DNA of 64,000 nt from contig JAWQFJ010002797.1 of assembly GCA_034096865.1 (NCBI GenBank), positions 116,093 to 180,092 of the forward strand, given 5' to 3'. Position 1 is the stretch's first letter; each line of letters begins with the position of its first letter. Positions 1 to 11,794 of this stretch are shown here, piece by piece. This DNA comes from Theodoxus fluviatilis (Eukaryota; Mollusca; Gastropoda; Cycloneritida; Neritidae). The translations under genes and the position numbers were made by a program. The notes beneath the pieces were generated by a model that saw only the letters and a program-made list of their open reading frames with translations, had not been told where the DNA came from and did no database searches.

Positions 1-1160
1 CCACAAATGTACATTAATTTGGTGCTGTATCTCAGCTTTGCTGCGGCGTCAAGGCGTTCAAAATAACTTCGGTCATCCGTCACTCCACGTTTGCTCTTAT
101 CCATCTTGACTCGCGTTTACCCCAATAGAGGGAAGCAACTCTCGCAAACCTCGACCCTTACTAACCTCATACATGGACAGAGCTCAGATTGCTGCATGAG
201 AAATCCGCACAGCTGCATGGCATAAGAAATACATGTAAGAAATATTTCTCTACTTTGTTATACCTTTGCTACATATCTCTCCACAAATGAAATGACATCC
301 GAGAAGTTGAAAGATACCTGCAGCACAAAGTCCCACAGTAAGATTAAATACTGTGCTGCATTTCGCAAGCCTGAGAGGGCTAGGCCACAAAGATCTGCCA
401 GAGTTTTGCAATTCAGGTCAACCACTGACTGAGTCTTAAGGCTTGATCAGGAGGCGCAGCGATTCAAAGCGCTGCTCAGCGCTGCATGTGATTCACTCCT
501 GAACGGCAATTTTGGGGCGTGATTCACTCAGCGCTGAGCAGCACTGTGAATCACCAATCCGACGTGCTTCAGATGATTTTGCATCACAATCAAAACGGCG
601 TCTTCGATCCCGCACTGGCCGTCGATGCGTAAAATAACCCTCAGAAACATCATTTTGGGACTGGAACAGGCTTTATTTGCCCCAAGCGCTCTGTATGTGC
701 GAGTTATGGCAAGTAAGGATGACACAGTAGTGGACTTATATTCATGCAGAATACATTTAAACGTGCATAAACGATGTCTGTGGCAAAGAAAACACATGAG
801 TCTCCAGAGAGAAACTGCACACTTCATTGATTGGTCGAAATTTCCGCCATCTTGAAATTTTCGTCTGCTGCAGTTGCGGTTGCGGTTACATGCGTCGCTT
901 CGTTTTCAAAGATGATGTTCCGAAAAGCGGACATCAAATTTCCGCCATCTTGAAATGGTTGGGTATATCAATAACGGGTGAAGCTTTATATTCTAACTCC
1001 ATCCCAAGTTGACTCTCAACGGGTGGTCCCTACGCCCGAATAACTCCAGGGCCCGACGCTGATGTTCAATGTGAATGTTGGACACAAAACGTGACAAAAA
1101 GTAACGCGTCCGGGTTTAGGTGAAACTCCTCGAAGTGTGTAGGTTTCGGTTAGTCGAATT
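1..1160. other. unassigned DNA, no supported gene
   Basis: I see no recognisable gene. Short open frames exist but show no domain or codon pattern I can support. An identical 21-bp segment occurs at 838-858 and 936-956, and the stretch around 455-575 contains partly self-complementary GCGCTGAGCAGC-type sequence. Both could be edges of an old non-autonomous transposon, but no terminal repeats could be placed. Confidence 0.5.
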
Positions 1161-1260
1161 ACCGCGATACACCGCGATACATCGTGATACACCGCGATAC
1201 ACAGCGATACATCGTGATACATCGTGATACGTCGTGATACGTCGCGATACGTCGCGATAC
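1161..1260. repeat. 10-bp tandem repeat, ten units
   Basis: Ten consecutive 10-bp units of the form ACCGCGATAC / ATCGTGATAC / GTCGCGATAC run without interruption. Variation is confined to the first five bases; the GATAC half is constant. Confidence 0.9.
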
Positions 1261-1429
1261 ACTATAATTGTTAGTTATTCTTCAAGTCCTAGATTATATT
1301 AGATTATTATATTAGTCGTATGATAGATGAGCTATGTAGTAAGGCTCTGACGAGTGTCTGCGAGGAGTACTAATGATTATATGGAATCAATAAAATAATA
1401 TAATTATTTGTTTTCAGTCCGATCTTTAT

Positions 1430-3135
<1,706 letters not shown>

Positions 3136-3617
3136 TCAGCGTGGCTGAGACTAGTGAATATAGTCTCAGCAACAGGTTGGTCACGTGATAGCCTAAATTC
3201 TTCCATAACATGCATACCACCGTTCTGAACAGCCACGCTGAATGCCATATCACATCGTGAGTGTATTCCTCCGCTTGCTGTGATACACTCCATACTGGCA
3301 GCCATTTTTCCGTCAGTTCATTTTCTAAACATCGATTTCCCATGAATGTAAAACTTGTGTGCGGTAAAATTCGAATCACAAGAGTGTAATATTGTGAACT
3401 CTACTAATTATAAGGACTTTGAATACAACAGCAATATTTATACTTCATTGAGCGAGTTCGGAGGGTCAGAGTCGATCTCTGGTTGTGAATTCTTGTCAGC
3501 AAACCGTTAGATGACAACTAAAGACGCTTCAGCGTTTGTGTGAACAGTGATTACAAGTACCTTGTCAGCAAACCGTCAGATGTCAATTCAACACTGTCTA
3601 GTCTCGCTGGATAAGCA
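3136..3617. other. unassigned spacer upstream of pogo-like ORF
   Basis: No gene recognised. A 16-bp segment CTTGTCAGCAAACCGT occurs twice (3492-3507 and 3561-3576), just upstream of the transposase-like ORF. The missing left terminus of that transposon may lie here, but I could not find a match to its right terminal repeat. Confidence 0.4.
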
Positions 3618-4085
3618 GTGAATCAGAAAATGGCTTTAACTTCAGCTCCAAAGAAAAGAAAAAGAACAGAAATGACACCCAAAGACAAAGTGGACTTGCT
3701 TGATCGCTACCGAGAGCTAAATTCTAAAAGTTTGAGGGAGGGTGCTGACATTTTGGGTGTGTCGGCATCATTTCTGTGCCAGACACTGAAAAAAGAAGAT
3801 GAACTTAGGGCTGATATCGCAGAGGGCTCCAGTCAAGGCCAAAGGAAGCGTCGGCGCTGCGGGAAGGATAAAGAGACAGAAGATGGCTTAAAGCGGTGGT
3901 TCGACTCTATCCAAGCGCGCAACACACCTGTAAACGGCCCAATCCTGTGTCAGAAGGCGGAACAGATTGCTTCCCAGCTTGTTCGCTCCGAATTCAAAGC
4001 TACAAATGGGTGGTTTAACAGGTGGAAGAAACGCAACGGCTTGGTGAAGCGGGAAGTGCCGGTTAATAAAAACGCCGCTTATTAA
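3618..4085 (+). CDS. pogo/Tigger-like transposase, DNA-binding half only
   Basis: This 155-residue open frame matches the N-terminal half of pogo/Tigger (CENP-B-like) transposases. A basic nuclear-localisation-like segment (KKRKR, residues 13-17) is followed by a CENP-B N-terminal helix-turn-helix (about 20-65, with LREGADILGVS) and a Tc5/CENPB-type second DNA-binding domain (about 88-145, with NGWFNRWKKRNGL). Family members are normally 400-600 residues with a C-terminal DDE nuclease; none of that is present. The frame ends inside the transposon's own terminal repeat, so the last residues (NKNAAY) are encoded by repeat sequence. This looks like an internal-deletion derivative in which the binding domain stayed open. 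It could act as a binding-only repressor, but expression is unknown. The first ATG is at 3618; a second in-frame ATG follows at residue 5. Confidence 0.75.
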   Translation: MNQKMALTSAPKKRKRTEMTPKDKVDLLDRYRELNSKSLREGADILGVSASFLCQTLKKEDELRADIAEGSSQGQRKRRRCGKDKETEDGLKRWFDSIQARNTPVNGPILCQKAEQIASQLVRSEFKATNGWFNRWKKRNGLVKREVPVNKNAAY

Positions 4086-4136
4086 AAACACTTTTGTTCG
4101 GTCCCAATGTGTTTTTAATAAGCGGCGACTACTGTA
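4073..4136 (+). repeat. right terminus of pogo/Tigger-like element with subterminal inverted repeat
   Basis: A perfect 19-bp inverted repeat (4073-4091 and 4109-4127) flanks a 17-bp loop. The outer end reads ...GGCGACTACTG followed by TA (4135-4136). The reverse complement therefore begins CAGTAGTCGCC next to TA, as in pogo/Tigger elements, which duplicate TA. No matching left end was found. Confidence 0.65.
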
Positions 4137-4429
4137 TATGTATACACAATCGCACGTGCGCAAGGCAGTTTACAACCTTATAGACACGTTCGCGCTAAAA
4201 GTAGTTCTCAAATGATTTCCTGAAAATCTCATAGATTAGTTTTATTAGAACACCAAATTTGTGTTTAACTATCGGGATAAATAATTGGAGTAAAATAGAA
4301 TCGCCTCTTTTTACTCTCAATGGTCTTCTGATCATGTTGAATTTTGATTGGTAGAATCATTGGAATGTGGATTCGAAGTCACGTGACCAACCTGTGTCAG
4401 AGATAGTATTACATCTCTGTGTTCAGAAT

Positions 4430-4505
4430 GCATCATCATCATCAACATGCACATCTTATTTTGTCCAGAAAAACAGGAGTTTATCAAAATCATATTAAGA
4501 CATAC

Positions 4506-4556
<51 letters not shown>
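4430..4556 (+). repeat. second copy of CT/ATC microsatellite spacer
   Basis: The segment from ATCATCATCAACATGCAC through AAGACATACTAAT and the following CT run repeats the sequence at about 2515-2655 almost exactly. The unassigned and pogo-like DNA between 3136 and 4430 is thus flanked on both sides by the same microsatellite family. Confidence 0.8.
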
Positions 4557-4561
<5 letters not shown>

Positions 4562-4652
4562 AACCATCATCATCATCTTCATCTTCATCGACTTTACTGA
4601 CATCATCATCATGTCAACAGGAGAAGAATTTGCTGAGCTTAGACTTGGTGCT

Positions 4653-4937
4653 TTATGTTACTTTGTTCTTTTTCCTCGGTGTCGTTGTCTTGGCTGCACG
4701 CTTTCTCTTTCTTTGGTTTGGCTTTTTGCCTCTGTTGGTCGGTTCAGTGGATGTTTGTTTTTGATTGGAGGACCGAACGACAGATGGGACAGCTTCCCTC
4801 AGAGCCACAAAGAACCGTTTCAAGTGCCGTTCTCTGTACTTTTGGTCTTTTGAGAACCACTTCCGTTTGTCCACCTGAAAATGCTCAAACTCTTTGGTCA
4901 GCCTGAAAGTGCCTAGTCCTGCAATTGACCGTTGCAC
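4653..4937 (-). other. unrecognised open frame, possible exon
   Basis: An open frame of about 90 codons on the minus strand is rich in Lys and Arg (FSKDQKYRERHLKRFF, then a basic low-complexity tail). On the minus strand an acceptor-like CAATTGCAG lies just inside its 5' end. I do not recognise the product. It could be a chance frame, a transposon fragment or an exon; there is no ATG at its start. Confidence 0.2.
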
Positions 4938-5218
4938 TTACCAAGTTAGAGCTGCGGCTTCTCGACATCAGACCGGTCCGGGCCATCAGACGGATCGTAG
5001 CAGCTTGATAAACTGACCCGCTTTTTTTGAAACTGAGCCTGTTAAGATCCTTGGCTCACAAAATACCCAACACTGAATATGAATCACTCCGACCAAAACT
5101 GAATCTTAATCAGGCAGTCTGGTCTCGTATGTAGGAGCTCTGATTCATTCCATTCAAATTTAGACCACAACCGGTCAACACAACTCAAACTCAAACCACA
5201 CTCACACACATATAATAT

Positions 5219-5266
5219 ACTAGCCGCTTCGCGGCCAGGCAATGCGCAAAGCGTCAAAGCCACATT
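5219..5266 (-). mobile_element. Helitron-like 3' end fragment
   Basis: On the minus strand this reads ...GGCCGCGAAGCGGCTAGT: a GCCGC-GAA-GCGGC hairpin running into CTAG. The same block ends the element at 56957-57379 in the opposite orientation. Only about 50 bp matches, so this is a fragment or a relative sharing the 3' end. Confidence 0.5.
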
Positions 5267-5622
5267 ACGGATGCTGGTGCTTGCTTCCTTTCCTCTGTAA
5301 ATGGATAAAGCTTCTCCTTCACTCCACAAAAGCACATCAGCAGACCTTTATTGAAACAAACCTGCCCTTTTTCATAAGCTATTTGCATAGCATAGAATCA
5401 TACACTTAAAAGCTTGATTTGACTCACTAAGATTGAATTCAAAACTGGTTTGCTTGTGAATTATCTATAAATGATATCTATGAAGGCATCCATGTTTACT
5501 GTTTCACAGTGAGTTTATCGAGAAGCAATCCATTGTTCATAAACGGGTGGGAAAAAAGTGTAAATCTGAACCATAGATCCTTTGTAAACAGCATATGTAC
5601 ACTTTGTTCCCACTTGAAGATG

Positions 5623-5882
<260 letters not shown>

Positions 5883-6424
5883 GAAATCACAATGTAAACA
5901 ACTCGGGACACTCGAATCCTCTCAGAGCTTCACATCATACTTCAGATCACACTTAGATTGTGCGTCGAAGTCGATCGATCGCGCAATATGCGAGTGCATT
6001 TAATGATATTTTTAACGAGTCAATGTAGTTTGCGCGAGCTCTGTTCTATAATCACGCACTGCAGAAATGCTGATAACGAGAGAGACCTAATATTCAACAG
6101 CACTACACTACACCGATCCACGCCATATTTAGTTACGTCTGCTTGCAAGGTCGAACCTAGCTTCGTCACTTCATGCCTGCATACTGCGACAATAAACAAG
6201 CAACAGACGTATCTGCTTAAAAACCAAAAATGAACACCTTTTGGTACTCTCTCACTGCGTTCTGAAGCCAATTTGTACTGACCAGAGACCGAAATTTGTC
6301 GGCATAGATCAGCTGCCTGCAAAATTAGCCATTTCGAACTCAAGTGGCAGAAATAATGAAGGATCCCTGGATATAATCAGAGCTGTCACCCTTGTAGTTT
6401 CGTATATAATGGATTCTATGGTTT

Positions 6425-6790
6425 AGCTAAATAATGCATTATTTACGTAAATAATGGATTCTATGGTTTAGCTAAACCATGAAATTCATGGTTTACCTAA
6501 ATAATGCATTATTTACGTAAATAATGAATTCTATGGTTTAGCTAAACAATGAAATTCATGGTTTACCTAAATAATGCATTATTTACGTAAATAATGAATT
6601 CTATGGTTTAGCTAAACAATGAAATTCATGGTTTACCTAAATAATGCATTATTTACGTAAATAATGCATTGTTTAGGAGCTCTGCTAAATAATGGATTAT
6701 TTACGTAAATAATGGATTATTTACGTAAATAATGGATTATTTACGTAAATAATGGATTATTTACGTAAATAATGCATTGTTTAGGAAATC
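6425..6790. repeat. AT-rich palindromic satellite (70-bp and 20-bp periods)
   Basis: The left part has a 70-bp period: the segment CTAAATAATGCATTATTTAC recurs at 6426, 6496, 6566 and 6636. The right part (about 6690-6775) has a 20-bp period of GTAAATAATGGATTATTTAC. Each core is a near-perfect palindrome (GTAAATAAT/ATTATTTAC), so the array could form serial hairpins. It abuts the broken 5' side of a Polinton polymerase gene. Confidence 0.9.
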
Positions 6791-6825
6791 TGCTAAATAA
6801 TGCTAGAAAAATGCAAAATTAATTA

Positions 6826-8509
6826 TTTTACAAAGGGAATGCCATAGAGAAGAGACAGCAAGCTAAGGATTATTTTCAAAAGGACTTTTTGACTCACATG
6901 CGAAGCAAAAGTGAGTCAATGTACTCACCCGTTTTGTCCGTCCGGACGTCCGGGCGTCCGAGTGTCCGGGCGTCCATTTAAAACTTTAACGTTGGATTTT
7001 TCTCGGAGACTATTAAGTATATCAACACCCAATTTGGCATGATTGTGTATGATGACACGACGTCAAGAAAAATACATAGTGACTTGACGTTGCTTTAAGG
7101 TCAAGGTCGTAGGGTCCATAAATGTTGTCTAAAAACAGCCAGTTTTTACATTTTCTCAATTTTCTCCGACGTTTTAGAGATTGGATATCTCTCCTATATA
7201 TAGTGTATAGGGCAAACTAAGTTCTATCTTTTGATACCAGTTTGGTTGACCTTGCTTCAAGGTTAAGGTCACAGGAGCTCTTCAAAGTTGGACTGTATAC
7301 ATTTTTTGAAGTGACCTTGATCCTGAACTATGGAAGATAACTGTTTCAAACTTAATAATTATGTGGGGCACATGATATACCTTCATCATGAAACAAATTT
7401 GGTCACACATCATCAACGTCAAGGTCACTTTGACACTTATGAAATGTGACCAAAATGGGGTAGTGAACCACTAAAAGTGACCATATCTCATGGTAGAAAG
7501 TGCCAATAAGCACCAATGTGCTTCCTATGTCTTGAATTAACAGCTTTGTGTTGCATGACCTTGGATGACTTTGACCTTGGGTCAAGGCCACATGTATTTT
7601 GGTAGGAAAAATGTGTAAAGCATTTCTTAGTGTATGAAGTCATTGCTAGGTTTAGTTGTTTAACCTTGACCTTGAAGGTCATCTGAAGGTCAAGGTCATG
7701 TAAAGGTCAAGGTCAAACATGTGAGTCGTATGGGCTTTGCCCTTCTTGTTTAAACTGATGAACAATGCTGTATTTCGGAAAACAATGGAAAACTTGAGAA
7801 AAAGAATTGATGTCAAACTTGTTACAGATCAGAATGCTTTGGTTAAGTGGGCGGCTCGACCAAGTTACATTGCTTCAAAAATATTTAGTGAGAATCTTGG
7901 AGCCATCCATAGAAAGAAACCAAGCTTGGAGCTAAACAGACTCACATATGTTGGCATGTGCATTCTTGATTTGTCAAATTATTTGATGTATGATTTCGAT
8001 TATAACTTCATCAAGAGAAAATATGGTAGTCAAGCACAGTTACTTTTTACTGACACTGATTCAATCACATATTATATAAAGACAGATGATGTGTACAAGG
8101 ACTTCTGGGCACACACAAATATGTTTGATAATTCAGATTACAAACCAGACAGTCCCTTTCTTGATGATGGCAACAAAAACGTGATTGGAAAGTCAAAAGA
8201 CGAGGCAGCAGGAATACCTATTGTAGAGTTTGTGGGGATAAAAAGCAACATGTATTCATATATCACAGCAGCAGGAAAGAATGGGAAAACAGCAGAGGGT
8301 GTGAAAAAAATGTAATTAAGAGCAGAGTCTGCCATGATGATTACAAAAGCATTCTTTTTACTAAAACCCAAAACCGTCACACACTGCAAGGGATTACATC
8401 GGAACTTCATCAGTTGGGAACATATTTGGTAAAGAACACAAGTCTGTCATGTTTTGATGATAAAAGATACATTCTTGATGATGGAGTATCTACATTAGCA
8501 TACTTCTAA
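6826..8509 (+). pseudogene. Polinton-type DNA polymerase B, C-terminal part
   Basis: This is the C-terminal part of a protein-primed family B DNA polymerase, the replicative enzyme of Polinton/Maverick (adintovirus-like) elements. A short upstream piece (about 6826-6890) is separated from the rest (7751-8315) by a dispersed element (6891-7750) inserted in a T tract. The finger-region segment (KLMNNAVFRKTMENL) and the catalytic motif C (FTDTDS, two aspartates) are visible. After GVKK the frame shifts by one base in a run of A near 8308; homologous sequence continues in another frame to the stop at 8507-8509. The exonuclease domain and motif A are missing, because the gene is cut off on the left by satellite DNA. 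It is clearly non-functional. It is the first of a colinear set of Polinton genes that continues to 12634. Confidence 0.9.
6891..7750 (+). mobile_element. DR860 dispersed element, copy 1 (HINE/Helentron-like)
   Basis: First of five copies of a roughly 860-bp element. The 5' end GACTCACATGC has an immediate hairpin with GTGAGTC. Near the 3' end lies the inverted match CATGTGAGTC, then a GGGC-TTT-GCCC hairpin and the end TTCTTGTT. A GTCC-type repeat follows the 5' end, and about twenty AGGTCA/TGACCT motifs fill the rest. It sits in a T tract inside the polymerase gene; removal restores the frame with no target duplication other than an ambiguous TT. Confidence 0.85.
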
Positions 8510-8519
8510 CAAATAAAAA

Positions 8520-9731
8520 ATGTATATACAATATATGGCCAAAATTAAGTCCCCTTACTTGGACCTCTTTGAGGATCCAATTTTTGATGATTCCATTAAG
8601 AAATTTGAATGTGCTGAGTACCTACCAAGAGACTCAGCCAACATGGATAAAGATGGCAGGCTCATTCTGGAAACAAGAGACCTGGATGTGTTCGTTCTCC
8701 CACACAAGTCATTTCTGGAAGTGAGAGGAAAACTGGTTTAAAATGATAACACTAATTACAATGCTAGAGATAATGTTGCATTGGTAAATAATGGATGGTC
8801 CATCTTTCATACAACAGCATTGCATCTAAATAACCAGCCGATAGAACAGGTATCCCTGTATCTGCCTCAGGCTTTAACCATAATGAATCTGGTTAGTTTT
8901 TCAGATGATTACAACAAGTCGAGTGCAAGTAATATGATGTGGTACAAAGACTCTGGAAATGGTGGCAGTGATGAATAATAATCCAACTGCTGCAAATATA
9001 GCAAGTGTTGATCACACAACCAGAGCTGAATTGAGAACTGCTTGGGAAATCTCAGAAGAGACAACTACAATTCAGGGTTTAAAATGAGAAACCTCCTCAT
9101 AGCAGGAAACAAGGAGATATGTGTGTTTTTTTACCTCTCAGTAGTGTGTTTGGACTGTGCAGAGACGTCACAAGTATTACAAGAGGAAATAAGTACAGAC
9201 TCCTTTTGGACCAAGCTAATTTTAACAACTTCATTCACAGACAGAATGGTGTTGATGCTGGGAAATTCAAGATATCTCATATAAATGTGTGGATTCCAAA
9301 AGTTGAACCTAATTTGGGTTACTTAGCTGATCTGGAAACAAAACTTGCTAGTGGAATGATGAAAAAGCTGTATTTTGAGCAGATGAGAGTTTACAGACAG
9401 CAATATACCAGTACAGAACTTAGCCCATTTTGGAGAGTCCCAACACAGCAGAGTGAGCAATAGCATATATTCATTGCATTTCAAGCTGTCAGTAGAGACA
9501 ACACTTAAGAACAAAATAACATAGTCTTTGATCATGCCAATATGAAACAAATATTTGTCAGGGTAAACAGCTCGCAGTATCCTGAGAGAGCTCTAATAAC
9601 TAATTTTGATGAAGCCAGCAGAAATAACAGCAGAGCTTACATGATGTTCCAAGAAGCTGTGAATAAATATCAGGATACATCTGTACGAGGGTACCATCTC
9701 TTCTCAATCCCTCCCTCTCTCTCTCTCTCTG

Positions 9732-9790
<59 letters not shown>

Positions 9791-9823
9791 GTGTCTGTCT
9801 CTCTCTCTCACTCTCTCTCTCTC

Positions 9824-9883
<60 letters not shown>

Positions 9884-10706
9884 CACCCTCTCCCTCTCGC
9901 GCCTTTTCCCCCCCGCCCCCCCCTCCCCCCCCTTTTGGGGCAGGTCTGATATGTGTTTATCCTGGAATCTGTCTGGAGGAAGCAGGGAGGCCCTGCCTTT
10001 TCCCTGGTTTGACTCTGCTGTCATCCTTTCTCGACTTGTGTTGTTCTGAGCGTCCACTCCAGGAATTCTGGGGAGGAAGGACGTTTCAGGACGCGTGGGA
10101 ATTGCGGAAGCAAACCCTTCCGGTTTTAGTGACATGTGATTGTATACATCCTCTATAGAGAGAAGATGTGCTGTGAAAGCGGGGAGACCAAGCAGGAGAG
10201 TGGAGGAGAGTAGACGCGCCCATCTGGTAGTCTCCCTCGGTCTCTAAGCTTGTGCGAGCTGAATAAAAAACATGTATCCTGCAGAAAGGAACCGGGTTTG
10301 TCCTGCTACATTGAGTAGAGAGAAAGATTTGTCCGCCTCTCTATAGCTCTAGCCTGCGCCTGCCATGCAACAATTCACAGCACTCGGCCGGAATCCCACC
10401 ACCCTATTACAACTGGTGTCAGAAGTGGGATTTACATGTTTAATCAGGATCACCCTATTACAACTATACTGGGAGCTATATCAGTGAAGAAGCATTTGCA
10501 AGTTTGTATTCCACTTTTCCTATTGATATATCAAAACATGCAGACTAGCTGATTGGTTCCCCAGCTGATGTTGAAGTCAATTGGCAGTTAGGAGGAAACT
10601 TTCAGTTTAATGGGGCTGATGCAAGCTAATATGTGTATACAGTCATATTGAGTGACAGATACCTCACTGTGAATGCACTTCAAGGAAAAATGAATGTTAT
10701 TGTATA
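8520..10706 (+). pseudogene. Polinton probable major capsid protein (double jelly-roll type)
   Basis: The frame starts 11 bp after the polymerase stop and encodes what I take to be the Polinton major capsid protein. Visible blocks include FVLPHKSFLEVRGKL, LNNQPIEQVSLYLPQA, GFKMRNLLIAGNKE and NVWIPKVEPNLGYL. Damage is heavy: an in-frame stop at 8739-8741, frameshifts near 8975, 9050 and 9127, a stop near 9461, and an insertion of about 0.74 kb (about 9700-10435). The C-terminal part resumes at about 10436 (YTGSYISEEAF) and runs, with two further stops, to about 10706. The position directly after polymerase and before the small virion protein and protease fits a Polinton capsid cassette. Assignment as the major rather than the minor capsid protein is from memory of the family and needs a profile search. 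Confidence 0.65.
9700..10435 (+). mobile_element. insertion in capsid gene: (CT)n plus LTR-like sequence
   Basis: A CT-rich microsatellite (about 9710-9880) and about 520 bp of non-coding DNA separate two parts of the capsid frame. The latter has an AATAAA at about 10261 and ends with CACCCTATTACAACT followed by GGTGTCAGAAGTGGGAT. That last motif resembles the primer-binding site next to the 5' LTR of Gypsy-type elements. The string ACCCTATTACAACT occurs again at the right border (about 10451). A solo or truncated LTR is the best guess, but the left border is hidden in the microsatellite. Confidence 0.4.
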
Positions 10707-10736
10707 AAATACTCATTTTACTCACTACGTTTATAA

Positions 10737-11193
10737 AATGCATTCATATAACGTATAATATTGCCTTACAAAGGTGTAGGATTTCACTTAACTAATGCTC
10801 AAAGAGAAACAATTAAAAGGCATACCTAAATAAGACTGGTGTGGCTATTTCAATCAACAAATAACAAAAGAGTGGTGCAGAAACACTAGTACTTACAAAA
10901 ATACAGATTGGCAAACTAAGAAAAAGCAAATAAGCTGTTACTCTAAAGCTGTCCAACACTCAAGTGCAAAAACAGGGTGGGTTTCTGTATGCTCTTGCCT
11001 CACTCATTGCTAGTGTTGGTTCCACTAATCTTAAAAGTGTCTTACCCTCATTATGATTAGCTGCAGCCTCAGGAGCAATTCATGGGGCCACAAGCAAGGC
11101 AGTGGCTAGCCAGGGAGGTAGACGAGGAAAAGGGCTTCTCCTGGGACCACAATCACCCTTTAACAGCATTCCCATACTTGGAGCACTTCTGTA
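10737..11193 (+). pseudogene. Polinton small virion-type protein with LTxxQ repeats
   Basis: Decayed coding sequence, read across several frames. It shows repeated short segments of the type LTxxQxxKxxxxxxxGVxI, then a hydrophobic Gly/Ala/Leu region (GGFLYALASLIASVGSTN) and a basic end (GGRRGKGLLLGPQSPF) with a stop at about 11191. Polintons commonly encode a small protein of this build between capsid and protease. It is thought to be a minor virion or membrane-active component, loosely compared with adenovirus core or pVI-like proteins; I would not go further. It lies between the capsid and protease genes on the same strand. Several frameshifts and a stop (about 11058) show it is dead. Confidence 0.45.
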
Positions 11194-11397
11194 AATATAA
11201 TATGATATAATATAAATGTATTCAGAATATTCAACCATTCTTACATCAAATCAAAAGGAAATGTTTGCTGAGGCTCTCAGTAAAGCTTAGACTTGGCCCT
11301 AGTCAACTTACTGGTAGAGACAAGTTAATGCTAACAAACAGACAGATTGCAAAAATAAGTAAACACAGGAAACTGAACAAAGGTCCTTGACCTAACT

Positions 11398-11781
11398 ATG
11401 TCTAAAGCTCAAATGAGCATGCATATGAGTGCAACAAATAAGATGCGAGGTTTCTGGCCTATGCTTCTTGCCAGTCTTGCTGGATCTGGCACACACTGGG
11501 TTGCAATGTACACTGATTCTAACAAGTATGAATATTTTGACCCATTTGGTGTTCCTCCACCTGATGTGGTTGTGAAATACATTAGAAAAAGCAAAAAGGA
11601 AATTGTATATAATGCAATTCAAATTCTGAACCTGGATTCTGTCATGTGTGGTTATTACTGTGTGTTTTACATCAAAAACAGACCAATGGAAAGGAAACCT
11701 ATGGAAATCTTACCTGATTTTACCCTCAAGCCTAGCATGGTAAATAGAAGTATAATCAATGATTATGCAATAAGTTTGTGA
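11398..11781 (+). CDS. adenain-type cysteine protease core fused to virion-protein tail
   Basis: The C-terminal 95 or so residues match the Polinton adenain/Ulp1-like (C48) maturation protease. GTHWVAMY carries the catalytic His, EYFDPFG the Asp, and MCGYYC the cysteine. The protease N-terminus is absent. Residues 1 to about 30 (MSKAQMSMHMS...FWPMLLASLAG), with upstream open sequence from about 11290 (LTGRDKLMLTNRQIAKISKH), instead look like the end of a small virion protein of the kind found at 10737-11193. The ORF therefore appears to be an in-frame deletion fusion, LASLAG joined to GTHW. It is open for 127 codons with no internal stop. Order in the cluster: after the virion protein and before the zinc-ribbon/PLA2 gene. 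Confidence 0.65.
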   Translation: MSKAQMSMHMSATNKMRGFWPMLLASLAGSGTHWVAMYTDSNKYEYFDPFGVPPPDVVVKYIRKSKKEIVYNAIQILNLDSVMCGYYCVFYIKNRPMERKPMEILPDFTLKPSMVNRSIINDYAISL

Positions 11782-11794
11782 AGTATATATAAAT

